DNA of 64,000 nt from Leifsonia sp. CL147 (GCF_900114565.1 NZ_FOTM01000006.1:1-64000); one strand, 5' to 3'. Numbered from the stretch's first letter, positions 42,739 through 53,232 are shown. The notes: generated from the sequence alone by a model not told the origin. Translations and numbers: made by a program.

Positions 42739-43857
42739 GTGACGACGGTCGAGGAGTACAGCAGCGGTTTCCGTGAAGAGCCCGGATATCTGGACTACGG
42801 AAGGGTCGGTCCGCTCTCGGCGACGGTTCGCGCCGAGACGATCGGGCAGTACGAGATCCTCTCCAAAGCGCGCCACGGCACCATCGAGCGGATGCGCGCG
42901 GAAGATCAGCGGGTGCGCGACGGCGTCAGCGCGCTCACGCGGTTCCCGGCCGACCAGGTCGTGTTCCAGCCGAACGCCTCCAGCGGCCTGCTGCACGCCG
43001 CCTTCGGTCTCACGGGCGGCGAGGTGCTCGTCGCGCTCTCGGAGTTCCCCTCGCTCACCTACGCGGCCGAGCGTGCGGCGCAGGCGCTCCGTGTCATCAC
43101 GCCGACCTGGCTCGCGACCGACCAGGGCCGGGTGACGCCGTCGGGCATCCGGGAGCAGCTGACCGACAGCACGGTCGCGGTGATGGTCAGCCTGGTGGAC
43201 TCGCGCACGGGCTACCTCGCGGACATCGACGGCATCCGCCAGATCATCGGCGACCGCCTCCTGATCGTGGACGCCATCCAGGGGTTCGGCGTGGTCGACG
43301 CGCCGTGGGAGGTCGCCGACGTCGTCGCATCGGGCGGCCAGAAGTGGATGCGCGCGGGCTGGGGCACCGGATTCCTCGCCCTCAGCGAGCGGGCACTCGA
43401 CCATCTGACTCCCGTGTTCAGCGGCTGGACGGGCTCCGGCCCCGATCAGCCCTGGGACGAGGTGCGCGACCCGGTGCGCGGTGCGAGCGCCTTCTCGATC
43501 TCCAACCCCGATCCCATCGCCGAGGCGCGCTTCGCTGCGGCGCTGGAGGAGGTCGCGGCCGTCGGCGTCGGGGCGGTCGCGGCCGCTGTGGCGGACAACG
43601 CCGAGCGGATCCTCCAGCTGGCGGACGAGTTCGCCGTGCCGGTGGCCTCCTCGCGCAGCGGGAACGAGCGCGCCGGCATCGTCGTGCTGGAGCCGCTGCC
43701 CGAGCAGCTCACCGCGCTGAGCGCCTCCCTCCACAACCACGGCGTGACGGCGTCGGTGCGGGCGGCCAGCGTTCGCCTGAGCGTCCACGCCGGGACGACG
43801 GAGGAGACGTTCGACATGCTCCGGGCGGCATTCACGTCGTACGCGTCGGTCGCCTGA
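42739..43857 (+). CDS. Class V PLP-dependent aminotransferase
   Basis: A 372-residue fold-type I enzyme. PLP-binding Asp178 lies in IVDAIQGFGVV and the Schiff-base lysine about 202 in ASGGQKWMRAGWGTGF. Kynureninase, isopenicillin-epimerase and cysteine-desulfurase relatives share this pattern, so the reaction is not assigned. GTG 42739 is preferred over GTG 42706 because CAGAAT lies six bases before it, in the leaderless pattern of this genome. A 22-bp imperfect direct repeat and a hairpin follow the stop. Confidence 0.85.
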   Translation: MTTVEEYSSGFREEPGYLDYGRVGPLSATVRAETIGQYEILSKARHGTIERMRAEDQRVRDGVSALTRFPADQVVFQPNASSGLLHAAFGLTGGEVLVALSEFPSLTYAAERAAQALRVITPTWLATDQGRVTPSGIREQLTDSTVAVMVSLVDSRTGYLADIDGIRQIIGDRLLIVDAIQGFGVVDAPWEVADVVASGGQKWMRAGWGTGFLALSERALDHLTPVFSGWTGSGPDQPWDEVRDPVRGASAFSISNPDPIAEARFAAALEEVAAVGVGAVAAAVADNAERILQLADEFAVPVASSRSGNERAGIVVLEPLPEQLTALSASLHNHGVTASVRAASVRLSVHAGTTEETFDMLRAAFTSYASVA

Positions 43858-43897
43858 GCGCGGTTGGGCGATTGGGTGACCGCGGTTGGGCGCTTGG

Positions 43898-43934
43898 GCG
43901 ACTGCGCGGCCGGGCGCCGCCGGCGCGCAGTCGC
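43898..43934. terminator. Hairpin after the aminotransferase gene
   Basis: GCGACTGCGCG (43898-43908) and CGCGCAGTCGC (43924-43934) form a perfect 11-bp stem, 40 bases after the stop. The rest of the 290-base gap to PhoH holds GGTTGGGCG direct repeats and the presumed phoH promoter. Confidence 0.65.
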
Positions 43935-44147
43935 GGACTGCCGTCCCCTGCGCGTTCCCGAACGGGGGGCGAATGTTCACGCGCACGAAACACGACACGC
44001 GGCAAGCCGGTCGACCGGTGTCGGCGGCCGGGCGTAGGTTCGCGGTATCGGGCACCGCGCCCGATCGAGACGGCCACGTAAGTTCGTTTCGAAACCCAAG
44101 CGGCCGACTCGCCAGAGAGATCCGCCGGCTCCTGAGGGAGCGGCGGG

Positions 44148-45518
44148 GTGGGAGTGGTCGTGGCGGAATCAACAACCCGACAGGCAGCAACCCGGTCGAA
44201 CGGCTCGGCGGCAGGCGCGGCGAAGACGAGTGAGCGCACGTACGTGCTCGACACGTCCGTCCTGCTCTCCGACCCGAAGGCCATCTTCCGGTTCGCGGAG
44301 CATGCTGTCGTCATCCCGGTCGTCGTGGTCAGCGAGCTGGAAGGCAAGCGCAACGACCCCGAGCTCGGGTACTTCGCGCGGCAGGCGCTGCGCAACCTCG
44401 ATGACCTGCGGGTCGAGCACGAACGGCTCGACTTCCCGATCCCCGTCGGTGAGGGCGGATCCCTGCGAGTGGAGCTGAACCACTCCAGCATGTCGGTCCT
44501 GCCGAGCGGGATGCAGCTCGGCGACAACGACTCCCGCATCCTCGCCGTCGCCCTCAACCTCGCCAACGACGGTCTCGACGTCACGGTCGTCTCCAAGGAC
44601 CTGCCGCTGCGGGTGAAGGCCGCCTCCATCGGGCTGGCGGCGGAGGAGTACCGGCACGAGCAGGTCGTCGACTCGGGATGGACGGGGCTCGCGGAGATCG
44701 ACCTCGGCAGCGACCGGATGGCGTCCCTCTACGAAGACGAGTGGATGCGCACCGACGCGGTCGCCGGGCTTCCGGTGAACACCGGCCTCGTCATCCACTC
44801 GGACCGCGGCTCCGCCCTCGGGCGCGTGGTCGCGGAGGGCGAGGTCAAGCTCGTCCGCGGTGACCGCGATGTGTTCGGGCTGCACGGCCGCTCGGCGGAG
44901 CAGCGGCTCGCGATCGACCTGCTCCTCGATCCGGAGATCGGGATCCTGTCGCTGGGCGGACGCGCGGGAACCGGCAAGTCGGCCCTGGCCTTGTGCGCCG
45001 GATTGGAAGCGGTGCTGGAGCGCCGGCAGCACAAGAAGATCATGGTGTTCCGTCCGCTGTACGCGGTCGGCGGCCAGGAGCTCGGCTACCTGCCCGGCGA
45101 CCAGGGCGAGAAGATGAATCCCTGGGGCCAGGCGGTGTTCGACACGCTCGGCGCTCTGGTGTCGCAGAACGTGCTCGACGAGGTGCTCGACCGCGGCATC
45201 CTCGAGGTGCTGCCGCTCACGCACATCCGCGGCCGCTCGCTGCACGACGCCTTCGTGATCGTGGATGAGGCGCAGTCGCTGGAGCGCAATGTGCTGCTGA
45301 CGGTGCTGAGCCGCATCGGGCAGAACTCGCGGGTCGTGCTCACGCACGATGTGGCGCAGCGCGACAACCTCCGCGTCGGCCGCCACGACGGCGTCGCCAG
45401 CGTGATCGAGACGCTGAAGGGCCACCCGCTCTTCGCCCACGTCACGCTCACCCGCTCGGAACGCTCCGCGATCGCCGCCCTCGTCACCGAGATGCTGGAG
45501 GCCAACGAGCTCGCCTGA
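44148..45518 (+). CDS. PhoH family protein with N-terminal PIN domain (PhoH2)
   Basis: A 456-residue RNA-active protein. The PIN-type nuclease domain (about residues 30-160; [12 protein letters not shown] with Asp35, later [12 protein letters not shown] and [12 protein letters not shown]) is fused to a PhoH ATPase (about 230-455; Walker [15 protein letters not shown], Walker [13 protein letters not shown]). Mycobacterial PhoH2 is an ATP-dependent RNA helicase and RNase, and the same is expected here. GAGGGAG lies seven bases before GTG 44148. In-frame GTGs at 44154 and 44160 are alternatives. A very long palindrome follows. Confidence 0.92.
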   Translation: MGVVVAESTTRQAATRSNGSAAGAAKTSERTYVLDTSVLLSDPKAIFRFAEHAVVIPVVVVSELEGKRNDPELGYFARQALRNLDDLRVEHERLDFPIPVGEGGSLRVELNHSSMSVLPSGMQLGDNDSRILAVALNLANDGLDVTVVSKDLPLRVKAASIGLAAEEYRHEQVVDSGWTGLAEIDLGSDRMASLYEDEWMRTDAVAGLPVNTGLVIHSDRGSALGRVVAEGEVKLVRGDRDVFGLHGRSAEQRLAIDLLLDPEIGILSLGGRAGTGKSALALCAGLEAVLERRQHKKIMVFRPLYAVGGQELGYLPGDQGEKMNPWGQAVFDTLGALVSQNVLDEVLDRGILEVLPLTHIRGRSLHDAFVIVDEAQSLERNVLLTVLSRIGQNSRVVLTHDVAQRDNLRVGRHDGVASVIETLKGHPLFAHVTLTRSERSAIAALVTEMLEANELA

Positions 45519-45534
45519 CCCGCTGCCCGGTACG

Positions 45535-45610
45535 CCCCACCATCGAGTACACAAAGACTGCACGCGGAGAGCGTTCTCCGCGTGCAGTCTTTGTGTACTC
45601 GACGGTGGGG
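45535..45610. repeat. 36-bp-stem palindrome between phoH and fumC
   Basis: Arms 45535-45570 and 45575-45610 are complementary over 36 bases with one mismatch and a GCGT loop. The stem includes GAGTACACAAAGACTGCACG, which is lower in GC than its surroundings. It ends 15 bases before the fumC stop and starts 16 bases after the phoH stop, so it fills the whole convergent gap. It probably stops both transcripts. Confidence 0.95.
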
Positions 45611-45625
45611 CTGTGCGCGGGCGGG

Positions 45626-47032
45626 TCAGCCGGGGTGGGTCATGGAGAGGACGTCGAGGGCCGTGTCGAGCTGCTCGAGGGTGACTTCGCCGCGCTCGAC
45701 GAAGCCGAGGTCGATGACCGCCTCCCGTACGGTGATGCCCTTCGCGACCGCGTGCTTGGCGACCTTCGCGGCCGACTCGTAGCCGATCACCCGGTTGAGC
45801 GGGGTCACGATCGACGGGCTCGACTCCGCGAAGGCGCGGGCGCGCTCGAGGTTGGCCTCGAGGCCCCGGACCGTCTTGTCGGCGAGCACGCGGCTCGACT
45901 GGGTGAGCAGACGGATGGACTCCAGCAGCGCGGTTCCCATCACCGGGATGGCCACGTTCAGCTCGAAGAGACCGGACGCGCCGCTCCACGCGATCGTCGC
46001 GTCGTTCCCGACGACGCGCGCGGCGACCATCAGCACGGCCTCCGGGATGACCGGGTTCACCTTGCCGGGCATGATCGAGGATCCCGGCTGCAGGTCCGGG
46101 ATGTGCAGCTCGCCGAGACCCGTGTTCGGGCCCGAGCCCATCCAGCGCAGGTCGTTGGAGATCTTCGTCAGCGAGACGGCGATGGTCCGCAGGGCGCCGG
46201 ACGCCTCGACCAGCGCATCCCGGTTGGCCTGCGCCTCGAAGTGGTTGCGCGCCTCCGTGATCGGAAGCTCGGTCTCGGCCGTCAGCAGCTCGATGACGAG
46301 CTGGGGGAAGCCGAGGGGCGTGTTGATGCCGGTGCCCACGGCGGTCCCGCCGAGGGGCACCTCCGCGACGCGGGGGAGTGCTGCCCGGATCCGCTCGATG
46401 CCGTAGCGCACCTGCGCGGCGTAGCCGCCGAACTCCTGCCCGAGGGTGACCGGCGTCGCATCCATCAGGTGCGTGCGGCCGCTCTTGACCGCCTCCGCCC
46501 ACAGCTCCGCCTTCTCCTCCAGCGCCACCGCGAGGTGGTCGAGTGCCGGGATGAGGTCGTCGATGAGCGCGCCGGTGACCGCGATGTGCACCGAGGTCGG
46601 GAAGACGTCGTTCGAGGACTGCGACGCGTTCACGTGGTCGTTCGGGTGCACGGGACGGCCGAGCCGCCCGGACGCGAGAGTCGCCAGCACCTCGTTCATG
46701 TTCATGTTCGACGAGGTGCCCGACCCGGTCTGGTAGACGTCGATGGGGAACTCCGCGTCGTGGGCGCCGGAGGCGACCTCGTCGGCGGCCGACGCGATGG
46801 CGTCCGCCACCTCCTGGTCGAGGACGCCCAAGCGGGCGTTCGCGAGCGCGGCCGACTTCTTGATCCGCGCCAGCGCGGCGATCTGCGCCGGCTCGAGCAC
46901 GGAGCCCGAGATCGGGAAGTTCTCGACGGCACGCTGGGTCTGCGCGCCGTACAGGGCGTCCTTCGGGACGCGCACCTCGCCCATCGTGTCGTGTTCGATG
47001 CGGTACTCGGCGTCAGCCTGGGTGTCCACCAC
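45626..47032 (-). CDS. fumC: Class II fumarate hydratase
   Basis: A 468-residue TCA-cycle enzyme converting fumarate to malate. Characteristic segments are [63 protein letters not shown] (active-site His) and the superfamily signature [12 protein letters not shown] near residue 320. It lies just downstream of the carbonic anhydrase gene on the same strand (34-base gap) and may be cotranscribed with the xse-DUF4245 group. Confidence 0.96.
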   Translation of the reverse strand: MVDTQADAEYRIEHDTMGEVRVPKDALYGAQTQRAVENFPISGSVLEPAQIAALARIKKSAALANARLGVLDQEVADAIASAADEVASGAHDAEFPIDVYQTGSGTSSNMNMNEVLATLASGRLGRPVHPNDHVNASQSSNDVFPTSVHIAVTGALIDDLIPALDHLAVALEEKAELWAEAVKSGRTHLMDATPVTLGQEFGGYAAQVRYGIERIRAALPRVAEVPLGGTAVGTGINTPLGFPQLVIELLTAETELPITEARNHFEAQANRDALVEASGALRTIAVSLTKISNDLRWMGSGPNTGLGELHIPDLQPGSSIMPGKVNPVIPEAVLMVAARVVGNDATIAWSGASGLFELNVAIPVMGTALLESIRLLTQSSRVLADKTVRGLEANLERARAFAESSPSIVTPLNRVIGYESAAKVAKHAVAKGITVREAVIDLGFVERGEVTLEQLDTALDVLSMTHPG

Positions 47033-47066
47033 GGTGTGTTCTTCCTTTCTGTTTGCGGGGGCCGGG

Positions 47067-47699
47067 TCAGTCGCTCAGGCCGACGACGACGTCGGGGACC
47101 GCCCGGCCCTCCGCGAGCCGGTAGTTGGCGCCGACGATGCCGAGAGTGTTCTCGGCGACCGCGGACGCGATGATCTCGGACCGCGCGAGCAGCTCGGAGA
47201 CGGTGTCGCGCAGATGCTCCCGCCCGACCGCGGACGCGTCGACCACGCGCGGGTCGACCGCACCGGGACCTGTGACGCGGTGGACCGCAGGTACGATCGG
47301 CGCGATCAGGTCGGCGATGTGCGGCGGAAGCGGCTCGGCGTCGGCTGCCTGCGAGGCGATCGCCGAGGCGACCGCCCCGCAGCTGTCGTGCCCGAGCACG
47401 AGGATGAGGGGGATGTGCAGGACGGCCACCGCGTACTCCAGCGAACCGAGCACCGAGCCGGACACGACCTGACCGGCGTTGCGGATGACGAACGCATCGC
47501 CCAGCCCGAGGTCGAAGATGATCTCCGCAGCCAGGCGCGAGTCGGAGCAGCCGAAGATGGCCACGACGGGCTCCTGACCGCCGGCGACCGACTCGCGGCG
47601 GGTCACATCCTGGTGGGGATGCTGCGGCTCGCCCGCGATGAAGCGGGCGTTGCCCTCGAGCAAGGCGGTCCAGATCTTTCCGGGGCGTGTGGTGGGCAC
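47067..47699 (-). CDS. Beta-class carbonic anhydrase
   Basis: A 210-residue enzyme interconverting CO2 and bicarbonate. Zinc ligands are in [13 protein letters not shown] (Cys, with the Asp-Arg dyad) and [11 protein letters not shown] (His and Cys), with [15 protein letters not shown] at the N-terminus and [22 protein letters not shown] 47699 is supported by GGAGGAGGAAAG just upstream and overlaps the DUF4245 stop by one base (TAGTG). Confidence 0.93.
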   Translation of the reverse strand: MPTTRPGKIWTALLEGNARFIAGEPQHPHQDVTRRESVAGGQEPVVAIFGCSDSRLAAEIIFDLGLGDAFVIRNAGQVVSGSVLGSLEYAVAVLHIPLILVLGHDSCGAVASAIASQAADAEPLPPHIADLIAPIVPAVHRVTGPGAVDPRVVDASAVGREHLRDTVSELLARSEIIASAVAENTLGIVGANYRLAEGRAVPDVVVGLSD

Positions 47700-48358
47700 T
47701 ACTTTCCTCCTCCGAGTGAATGGATCTGGCCGACGAGCGACGACGCCACCGTACGGAACTCGGTGTCGTCCGCCGTGCCGGACAGGATGACCGTGCTGTC
47801 GCCCGCGTGAGCGACCAGGGCGTAGTCGACGTTGCCGTCGTCCGAGCCCGAGGCGCGATGGTCGTAGACGTCCCACCTGATTCCGTCGATGTCGCGCGTC
47901 CCCGTGATGACCGACTTCGCGACCTGGTCGGAAACCCAGCTGTCGTTGGCGCCGAAGCCCTGCGTGACGCCGATGAACTGCTGCTTCGGGGTGATCAGGC
48001 CGATGTACCAGGAGTCGACCCTGTCGGCGGTCTTGGTGCGCAGCTCCGCGTTGTTCGACGTCCAGCCGGAGGGGAGCTTCGGCACGAGGAGCGGATCCGG
48101 TTCGCTGCCCTGTGCCTGCTGGGCTGCGGCCGCGTAGTCGACGGCGGGCCGGGTGGCCGACGGGTTGCCGCGCGGCACGACGAGGACGATGACCGCCACG
48201 AGCGCGAGCGTCGCGATGAGGGAGTAGACGAGGTTGTTGATCGTCTGCCGGTTGCGATGGTTCGCCGAGTTCTCCGCCTTGCGGGCGGCGGTCTCCTCCG
48301 GCGTCTCCGGGCGGCCGAGCTCGGCGACGACCGCAGGCGGCTTGGTGCGAGGGCTCAT
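47699..48358 (-). CDS. DUF4245 family membrane protein
   Basis: A 219-residue protein. A cytoplasmic N-terminus (PETPEETAARKAENSANHRN) precedes one helix (about residues 45-65) and an extracytoplasmic domain with LPSGWTSNNAELR, a pattern of DUF4245 proteins that sit between xseB and fumC/glpX in Actinobacteria. Function is unknown. The ATG overlaps the xseB stop (ATGA) and the stop overlaps the carbonic anhydrase start, so it is part of a coupled operon. Confidence 0.87.
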   Translation of the reverse strand: MSPRTKPPAVVAELGRPETPEETAARKAENSANHRNRQTINNLVYSLIATLALVAVIVLVVPRGNPSATRPAVDYAAAAQQAQGSEPDPLLVPKLPSGWTSNNAELRTKTADRVDSWYIGLITPKQQFIGVTQGFGANDSWVSDQVAKSVITGTRDIDGIRWDVYDHRASGSDDGNVDYALVAHAGDSTVILSGTADDTEFRTVASSLVGQIHSLGGGK

Positions 48359-48624
48359 TCGCTCGCGGCTTCTGACACGCTCTGCGACGTGGCGGCGCCG
48401 GCTCGCGCCGCATCCAGCCGTGCCTTCGCGCCGATCAGCCATTCCTCGCAGTGCCGGGCCAGTGCTTCGCCGCGCTCCCACAGGGCGATGGACTCCTCGA
48501 GGGTCGACGTGCCCTGCTCCAGCTCGGTGACGACGCGGATCAGCTCGTCGCGCGCCTCCTCGTAGCTCAGCGCGCTGAGCGGATCCCCCGCGGGGGACGT
48601 CTCGGAAGTGGGCATGACATCCAT
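48355..48624 (-). CDS. xseB: Exodeoxyribonuclease VII small subunit
   Basis: An 89-residue helical subunit with the typical LSYEEARDELIRVVTELEQG and TLEESIALWERGEALARHCE. It binds XseA to form the nuclease that degrades single-stranded DNA. The ATG at 48624 follows the xseA stop by one base (TAGAATG), indicating translational coupling. An ATG nine bases later is an alternative start. Confidence 0.93.
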   Translation of the reverse strand: MDVMPTSETSPAGDPLSALSYEEARDELIRVVTELEQGTSTLEESIALWERGEALARHCEEWLIGAKARLDAARAGAATSQSVSEAASE

Positions 48625-48625
48625 T

Positions 48626-50008
48626 CTATTTGGCCCGCTGAGGGTCCGCTGGAGCCTCTGAATGTACGTCGGTCTGTGGAGGAACGTCAGCCTGTGGAGG
48701 AACGTCAGCCTGTGGACGGGTCGCGGACTGTGGAGGGACGGCCGGCGAGGGCAGTTCGTCTCCCGCGGTCGCGGCGAACGAGCCGCCGGAGACCGTGAGG
48801 CGCAGGGAGGTGCCCGCCGGCGCCTCCGCCGGCTCGGTCACCACGTGCCCGGCCGCCGTCTGCACGATGGCGTAGCCGCGGTCGAGGGTGCCCTGCGGGG
48901 AGAGCGCCCGCAACTGCCCGCGCAGCTCTGCGACGCGGGTGGTCTCGCGGTCGACGCACCGGCCGACCAGCTCCGTCCCCCGGGAGACGTACCGTGTGAG
49001 CTCCTGGGCACGCGCATCCACGATCCACCCGGGGGAGGCGAGGACGGGACGTGTGCGCAGGTGCCCGATCCGGTCGATCTCGTGTGCGATGAGGTGGGTG
49101 ACGCGCATCCCGATCCGGGCGCGCGCCTGCTGCACGCGCGCCAGCTCCTCGGCGACATCCGGCACGACCCGCTTCGCCGCATCGGTGGGGGTGGAGGCGC
49201 GCAGGTCGGCCACCTCGTCGAGGAGCGGACGGTCGGCCTCGTGCCCGATGGCACTGACGATGGGCGTGAGGGCCGCCGCCGCCGCGCGCACCAGTCGCTC
49301 GTCGCTGAAGCCGAGGAGGTTCTGGAAGTCGCCGCCGCCCCGGGCGACGATGATGACCTCGACCTCGGGGTCCGCATCCAGCGTCCGGATGGCGGAGATG
49401 ACCTCGGCGACCGTCCGCTCGCCCTGCACCGCCGCGTGCACCACGCGGAACCGCACCTGCGGCCAGCGGAGCTGCGCGTTGCGCAGCACATCCTTCTCGG
49501 CGTCCGAGTCCTTGCCCGTCACGAGGCCGATGGTGTGCGGCAGGAAGGGGAGGCGCTTCTTGCGGTCGGGCCCGAACAGCCCCTCGGCGGCGAGCTGCTG
49601 CCGCAGCCGCTCCAGCCGCTCGAGCAGGTCGCCGAGGCCGACGTGCTTCATGTCGTAGACCTGCATGGTCAGGGTGCCGCCCTTGACCCAGAAGTTCGGC
49701 TTGATCGCCGCGACCACGCGGTCGCCCTGCTTCAGATCGGCCGGGATGCGCGCCTTCACGGACGACCAGATCGTGAAGCTGATCGTGGCGTCCTCGTCGA
49801 GGTCCTTGAGCTTGCCGTAGACGTTGCCCCCGGAGGTGCCCCACTGCGTGATCTCGCCCTCGACCCAAGCAGTGCCGAGCCGCTCGATCCATCCCTTGAT
49901 CTTGTTGTTGAGCAGGGCGACCGGCCACGGCGCGTCGACGGTCGGGGGAGCCGGCTGCATGGTGACGGTCGAGGGCTGTGCGGTGCCGCTGTCGGCGACC
50001 TGAGTCAC
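48626..50008 (-). CDS. xseA: Exodeoxyribonuclease VII large subunit
   Basis: A 460-residue catalytic subunit. The N-terminal OB fold ([20 protein letters not shown]) precedes the nuclease domain with [55 protein letters not shown] and [12 protein letters not shown], then a coiled coil and the LDRGYAIVQ motif. A repetitive PPQADV tail of about 45 residues is unusual. GTG 50008 follows GGAGGGCGCTT. It heads the xseA-xseB-DUF4245-carbonic anhydrase operon and is divergent from ispH. Confidence 0.95.
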   Translation of the reverse strand: MTQVADSGTAQPSTVTMQPAPPTVDAPWPVALLNNKIKGWIERLGTAWVEGEITQWGTSGGNVYGKLKDLDEDATISFTIWSSVKARIPADLKQGDRVVAAIKPNFWVKGGTLTMQVYDMKHVGLGDLLERLERLRQQLAAEGLFGPDRKKRLPFLPHTIGLVTGKDSDAEKDVLRNAQLRWPQVRFRVVHAAVQGERTVAEVISAIRTLDADPEVEVIIVARGGGDFQNLLGFSDERLVRAAAAALTPIVSAIGHEADRPLLDEVADLRASTPTDAAKRVVPDVAEELARVQQARARIGMRVTHLIAHEIDRIGHLRTRPVLASPGWIVDARAQELTRYVSRGTELVGRCVDRETTRVAELRGQLRALSPQGTLDRGYAIVQTAAGHVVTEPAEAPAGTSLRLTVSGGSFAATAGDELPSPAVPPQSATRPQADVPPQADVPPQTDVHSEAPADPQRAK

Positions 50009-50043
50009 AAGCGCCCTCCCATTCCGTCTCCAGTGTGCTCACG

Positions 50044-50049
50044 TAGGAT
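50044..50049 (+). promoter_or_regulatory. -10 box of ispH (leaderless)
   Basis: TAGGAT ends seven bases before the GTG of ispH, so transcription should begin at or next to the start codon. This is the clearest example of the leaderless pattern also seen at ilvA, uppS, ychF and others in this window. Confidence 0.6.
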
Positions 50050-50056
50050 CGATCGG

Positions 50057-51115
50057 GTGAGCGACACAACCATCAGCCTCCCGATTCCCCGCATGCCGGG
50101 GGTGAGGGGACGGCTTCAGGATAACCCGGTCCTCGGACATAAGCGGGTGCTGCTGGCCGCTCCCCGCGGCTACTGCGCCGGTGTGGACCGCGCGGTCGTG
50201 GCTGTGGAGAAGGCGCTCGAGCTGTACGGCGCGCCGGTCTACGTGCGCAAGCAGATCGTCCACAACGTGCACGTCGTGTCCGAGCTGGAGCGGCAGGGCG
50301 CGATCTTCGTCGACGAGGTGGATGAGGTCCCGCCCGGGGCGCACGTCGTCTTCTCGGCGCACGGGGTGTCGCCGGCGGTCGTGAGTGCCGCTGCCGACCG
50401 CGGCCTGCTCGCGATCGACGCGACCTGCCCGCTCGTCACCAAGGTGCACCGCGAGGCCGTGCGGTTCGCGCGCGACGACTTCGAGATCCTGCTCATCGGC
50501 CACGCCGGCCACGAAGAGGTCGAGGGCACGGCGGGCGAAGCGCCCGAGCACGTGACCCTCGTGAACGGCCCGGACGACGTGGATTCGATCGTCGTGAAGG
50601 ACCCGGAGAAGGTCGTCTGGCTGTCCCAGACCACGCTCTCGGTGGACGAGACGATGGAGACGGTGCGCCGTCTCCGCGAGCGCTTCCCGCTCCTTCAGGA
50701 CCCGCCGAGCGACGACATCTGCTACGCGACGCAGAACCGCCAGGTGGCCATCAAGAAGGTCGCCGAGCAGGCCGACCTCGTCATCGTCGTCGGCTCGGCC
50801 AACTCCTCCAACTCGGTCCGCCTGGTGGAGGTCGCCCTCGAGTACGGCGCGTCGGCGGCGTACCGCGTCGACTATGCGAGCGAGATCAAGCAGGAGTGGC
50901 TGGACGGCGTCGCCTCCGTCGGTGTGACGAGCGGCGCGTCCGTTCCCGAGGTGCTCGTGCAGGAGGTGCTGGACGACCTCGCCGGTGCCGGCTACCGCGA
51001 CGTGGAGCAGGTCAAGACGGCCGAGGAGGACCTCATGTTCTCGCTGCCGAAGGAGCTCCGCAAGGACATCACCGGCAAGCAGGACGCGCGGGCGCTCGGC
51101 GGCCGCGTGCACTGA
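50057..51115 (+). CDS. ispH: 4-hydroxy-3-methylbut-2-enyl diphosphate reductase
   Basis: A 352-residue iron-sulfur enzyme for the last step of the MEP isoprenoid pathway. The three cluster cysteines lie in [23 protein letters not shown] and [11 protein letters not shown]. Substrate-site residues appear in [39 protein letters not shown] and VTSGASVPE. The GTG start fits the leaderless promoter. The product feeds uppS and quinone synthesis encoded elsewhere. Confidence 0.96.
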   Translation: MSDTTISLPIPRMPGVRGRLQDNPVLGHKRVLLAAPRGYCAGVDRAVVAVEKALELYGAPVYVRKQIVHNVHVVSELERQGAIFVDEVDEVPPGAHVVFSAHGVSPAVVSAAADRGLLAIDATCPLVTKVHREAVRFARDDFEILLIGHAGHEEVEGTAGEAPEHVTLVNGPDDVDSIVVKDPEKVVWLSQTTLSVDETMETVRRLRERFPLLQDPPSDDICYATQNRQVAIKKVAEQADLVIVVGSANSSNSVRLVEVALEYGASAAYRVDYASEIKQEWLDGVASVGVTSGASVPEVLVQEVLDDLAGAGYRDVEQVKTAEEDLMFSLPKELRKDITGKQDARALGGRVH

Positions 51116-51147
51116 GCGCGGCGGATCCCCGCCTCAGCCCTCAGCCC

Positions 51148-51531
51148 TCAGCTCGGGCGCGAGGTCCCGCTGAGGATGTCGTCGGCGTTGTCCGAGATCC
51201 ACTCCATCAGGGGCATCAGGTGGGTGGTCACGTCCCGGCCGCGCTCGGTCAGGCTGTAGTCGACCCGTGGCGGGACGGTCGGCTGAGCGGTGCGCAGGAC
51301 GAAGCCGTCCTTTTCGAGGGTCCGGAGCGTCTGGGCCAGCATCTTCTCGCTGATGCCCTGCACCGTGCGACGCAGCTCACCCCAGCGCAGGTCGCTCTGC
51401 GAGAGCGCGACGAGGATGAGGACGCCCCAGGTGCTGGTGATGTGATTGAGCACGATGCGGCTCGGGCACTCCGAGGGGAGCACGCCATCGGTGAAGCCGT
51501 GCCCGTTCAACGCCTGAATTCCGGTGTCCAC
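51148..51531 (-). CDS. HxlR/MarR-like winged-helix regulator
   Basis: A 127-residue HxlR-type repressor. A conserved Cys lies near the N-terminus (PSECPSRIVLNHITSTWGVL), with LRWGELRRTVQGISEKMLAQ, TLRTLEKDGFVLRTAQPTVP and PRVDYSLTERGRDV. Family members such as QorR and YtfH-like proteins sense thiol oxidation or electrophiles through this Cys. It is divergent from an NmrA-like oxidoreductase gene and very probably represses it. Confidence 0.9.
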   Translation of the reverse strand: MDTGIQALNGHGFTDGVLPSECPSRIVLNHITSTWGVLILVALSQSDLRWGELRRTVQGISEKMLAQTLRTLEKDGFVLRTAQPTVPPRVDYSLTERGRDVTTHLMPLMEWISDNADDILSGTSRPS

Positions 51532-51540
51532 GTCAGTAGC

Positions 51541-51557
51541 TTACCAAAAAGTGGGTA
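51541..51557. promoter_or_regulatory. Candidate HxlR operator
   Basis: TTACC and GGTAC half-sites separated by seven to eight bases lie in the 92-base divergent gap between the HxlR and SDR genes. The arrangement resembles binding sites of HxlR-family repressors, but the match is short. Confidence 0.35.
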
Positions 51558-51623
51558 CCTCCCCTCGGGAAGTATTGTGCGAGCCTGCCGGTTGCCGACC
51601 ATGAACAACCGAAAGGAACCCAC

Positions 51624-52487
51624 ATGACCATTGTCATCACCGGCGCGACCGGGCAGCTCGGCCGTCTCGTCATCGAGTCCCTCCTCGAGCGCGGAATCCC
51701 CGCCTCCGATCTTCGCGCTCTGGGGCGCAACGCCGACCGGCTCGCCTCCTTCGCGGCGCAGGGCATCGACACCCGGGTCATCGACTTCGCGCAGCCCGAG
51801 ACTCTGGATGCGGCGTTCAGCGGCGCCGACGCCCTCCTTCTCGTGTCCGGCTCGGAGGTCGGCCAGCGGCTGCAGCAGCACCGCAACGCGATCGACGCGG
51901 CCGTCCGCGCCGGAGTCGGCCGCGTGGTCTACACCAGTGCGTCGAAGGCGACGGACACCGACCTGGTGGTCGCTCCCGAGCACGCCGAGACGGAGCGGTT
52001 GCTCGCCGCGTCCGGCCTGCCGGTCACGGTGCTGCGCAACAACTGGTACACCGAGAACTACCTCGGCACCCTCGACACCGCGGCCGCGACCGGCGAGATC
52101 GTGGCAAGCGCGGGAGAGGGCCGCGTCGCCAGCGCCACGCGGGCCGACTACGCCGAAGCGGCCGCCGTCGTCCTCACCACGCCGGGCCACGAGGGCGCCG
52201 TGTACGAGCTGAGCGGCGACACCGCGTGGACCTTCGCCGACCTGGCCGAGGTGGCCAGCGAGCTCCTCGGCCGCGAGGTCGTCTACCGGTCGGTGACCCC
52301 GGAGGAGCACGGCAGCATCCTGACCGGGGTGGGCCTGGACGCCGGCACCGCCGGTTTCGTGGTCGCGCTCGACGGCAACATCAGGGATGGAGCGCTTGCA
52401 GAGGCCACGCCGACGCTGCGGGAGCTGATCGGCCGGCCGACGACGCCTCTGGCGGACGGGCTGGCGCAGGCGCGCGCGGCGGCCTGA
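51624..52487 (+). CDS. NAD(P)H-binding NmrA/QOR2-like oxidoreductase
   Basis: A 287-residue atypical SDR. The nucleotide motif is ITGATGQLGRLVIESLLERG, with VYTSASKATDTDLVVAPEHA, TVLRNNWYTENYLGT and ATRADYAEAAAVVLTTPGHE, all typical of quinone oxidoreductase 2 (E. coli YtfG). With the divergent HxlR gene it mirrors the ytfG-ytfH pair. Quinone or electrophile detoxification is therefore likely. CGAAAGGAACCC precedes the ATG. Confidence 0.9.
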   Translation: MTIVITGATGQLGRLVIESLLERGIPASDLRALGRNADRLASFAAQGIDTRVIDFAQPETLDAAFSGADALLLVSGSEVGQRLQQHRNAIDAAVRAGVGRVVYTSASKATDTDLVVAPEHAETERLLAASGLPVTVLRNNWYTENYLGTLDTAAATGEIVASAGEGRVASATRADYAEAAAVVLTTPGHEGAVYELSGDTAWTFADLAEVASELLGREVVYRSVTPEEHGSILTGVGLDAGTAGFVVALDGNIRDGALAEATPTLRELIGRPTTPLADGLAQARAAA

Positions 52488-52509
52488 ACCTGGGGTCACC
52501 CCGCCGGCG

Positions 52510-53232
52510 CTATGGCGTCGGGGTCGATGCCGGCGTCGGCGGGATCGTCGGCGTCGGCGGGGTCGTCGGCGTCGGCGGGGTCGTCGGGGTCGTCGGCGTC
52601 GTCGCCGGCGGGGTGACGCCGCTGTAGAAGCTCAGCAGAGCGGGGTCCGTGGCAAGCACCGCGCCCGAGAAGATCAGCAGCACCGTCATCGCGACGATCC
52701 CGGCGACGAGCGGCACCCAGAACGCCAGGCGGCGCTTCATGAGCAGCCACGCGGCGATCACGGCCGAGGCCGCCCAGACGGCGCCCAGGATGATCGAGCC
52801 GATGAGGATCAGCGTGCCGACGATCGGAGCGGGCGTGTAGTCGCCGAGGTCGTTCGTGGTGTGCAGCAGCTGCATGGATGCGGGGATCGCCTGCAGCGCG
52901 GCGATCGAGTACAGCATCCCGAAGAAGCCGAAGACCGCGAGCATGACGGTGAGCGTCACGTTCCAGGTGGGCACGGGCCGGGCCGTCGGGCTCGACTGAC
53001 CGCCCGGGGCCGGATGACCGGCCGGACCCGGATGCGGCGCGCCGCCCGGCTGCGACTCGCCGAAACGGGGAAGCGCACCTGCCGGCGCCTCCGACGGCTC
53101 GTCGTGCGGCGCCGGACGCGAAGTGTCGAGCCGGTCGGCGTCGGCCGGCGGATGCCACACCCAGCCCGGTGGGGCCAGCTCGCCGTACTTCGGCCGCGGC
53201 CGGTCGTCCGGCTGCGGTTCCTGCTCGGCCAT
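52510..53232 (-). CDS. Multi-helix membrane protein, DUF6264-like
   Basis: A 240-residue protein. A Pro-rich N-terminus (RPKYGELAPPGWVWHPP) precedes four predicted helices (about residues 90-205), and the C-terminal tail is made of TPTTPP repeats. The PKYGE-APPGW start is common to a group of Microbacteriaceae membrane proteins (DUF6264). Function is unknown. It lies 80 bases after the aldolase gene and may be cotranscribed with it. GAGGAGG precedes the ATG. Confidence 0.75.
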   Translation of the reverse strand: MAEQEPQPDDRPRPKYGELAPPGWVWHPPADADRLDTSRPAPHDEPSEAPAGALPRFGESQPGGAPHPGPAGHPAPGGQSSPTARPVPTWNVTLTVMLAVFGFFGMLYSIAALQAIPASMQLLHTTNDLGDYTPAPIVGTLILIGSIILGAVWAASAVIAAWLLMKRRLAFWVPLVAGIVAMTVLLIFSGAVLATDPALLSFYSGVTPPATTPTTPTTPPTPTTPPTPTIPPTPASTPTP

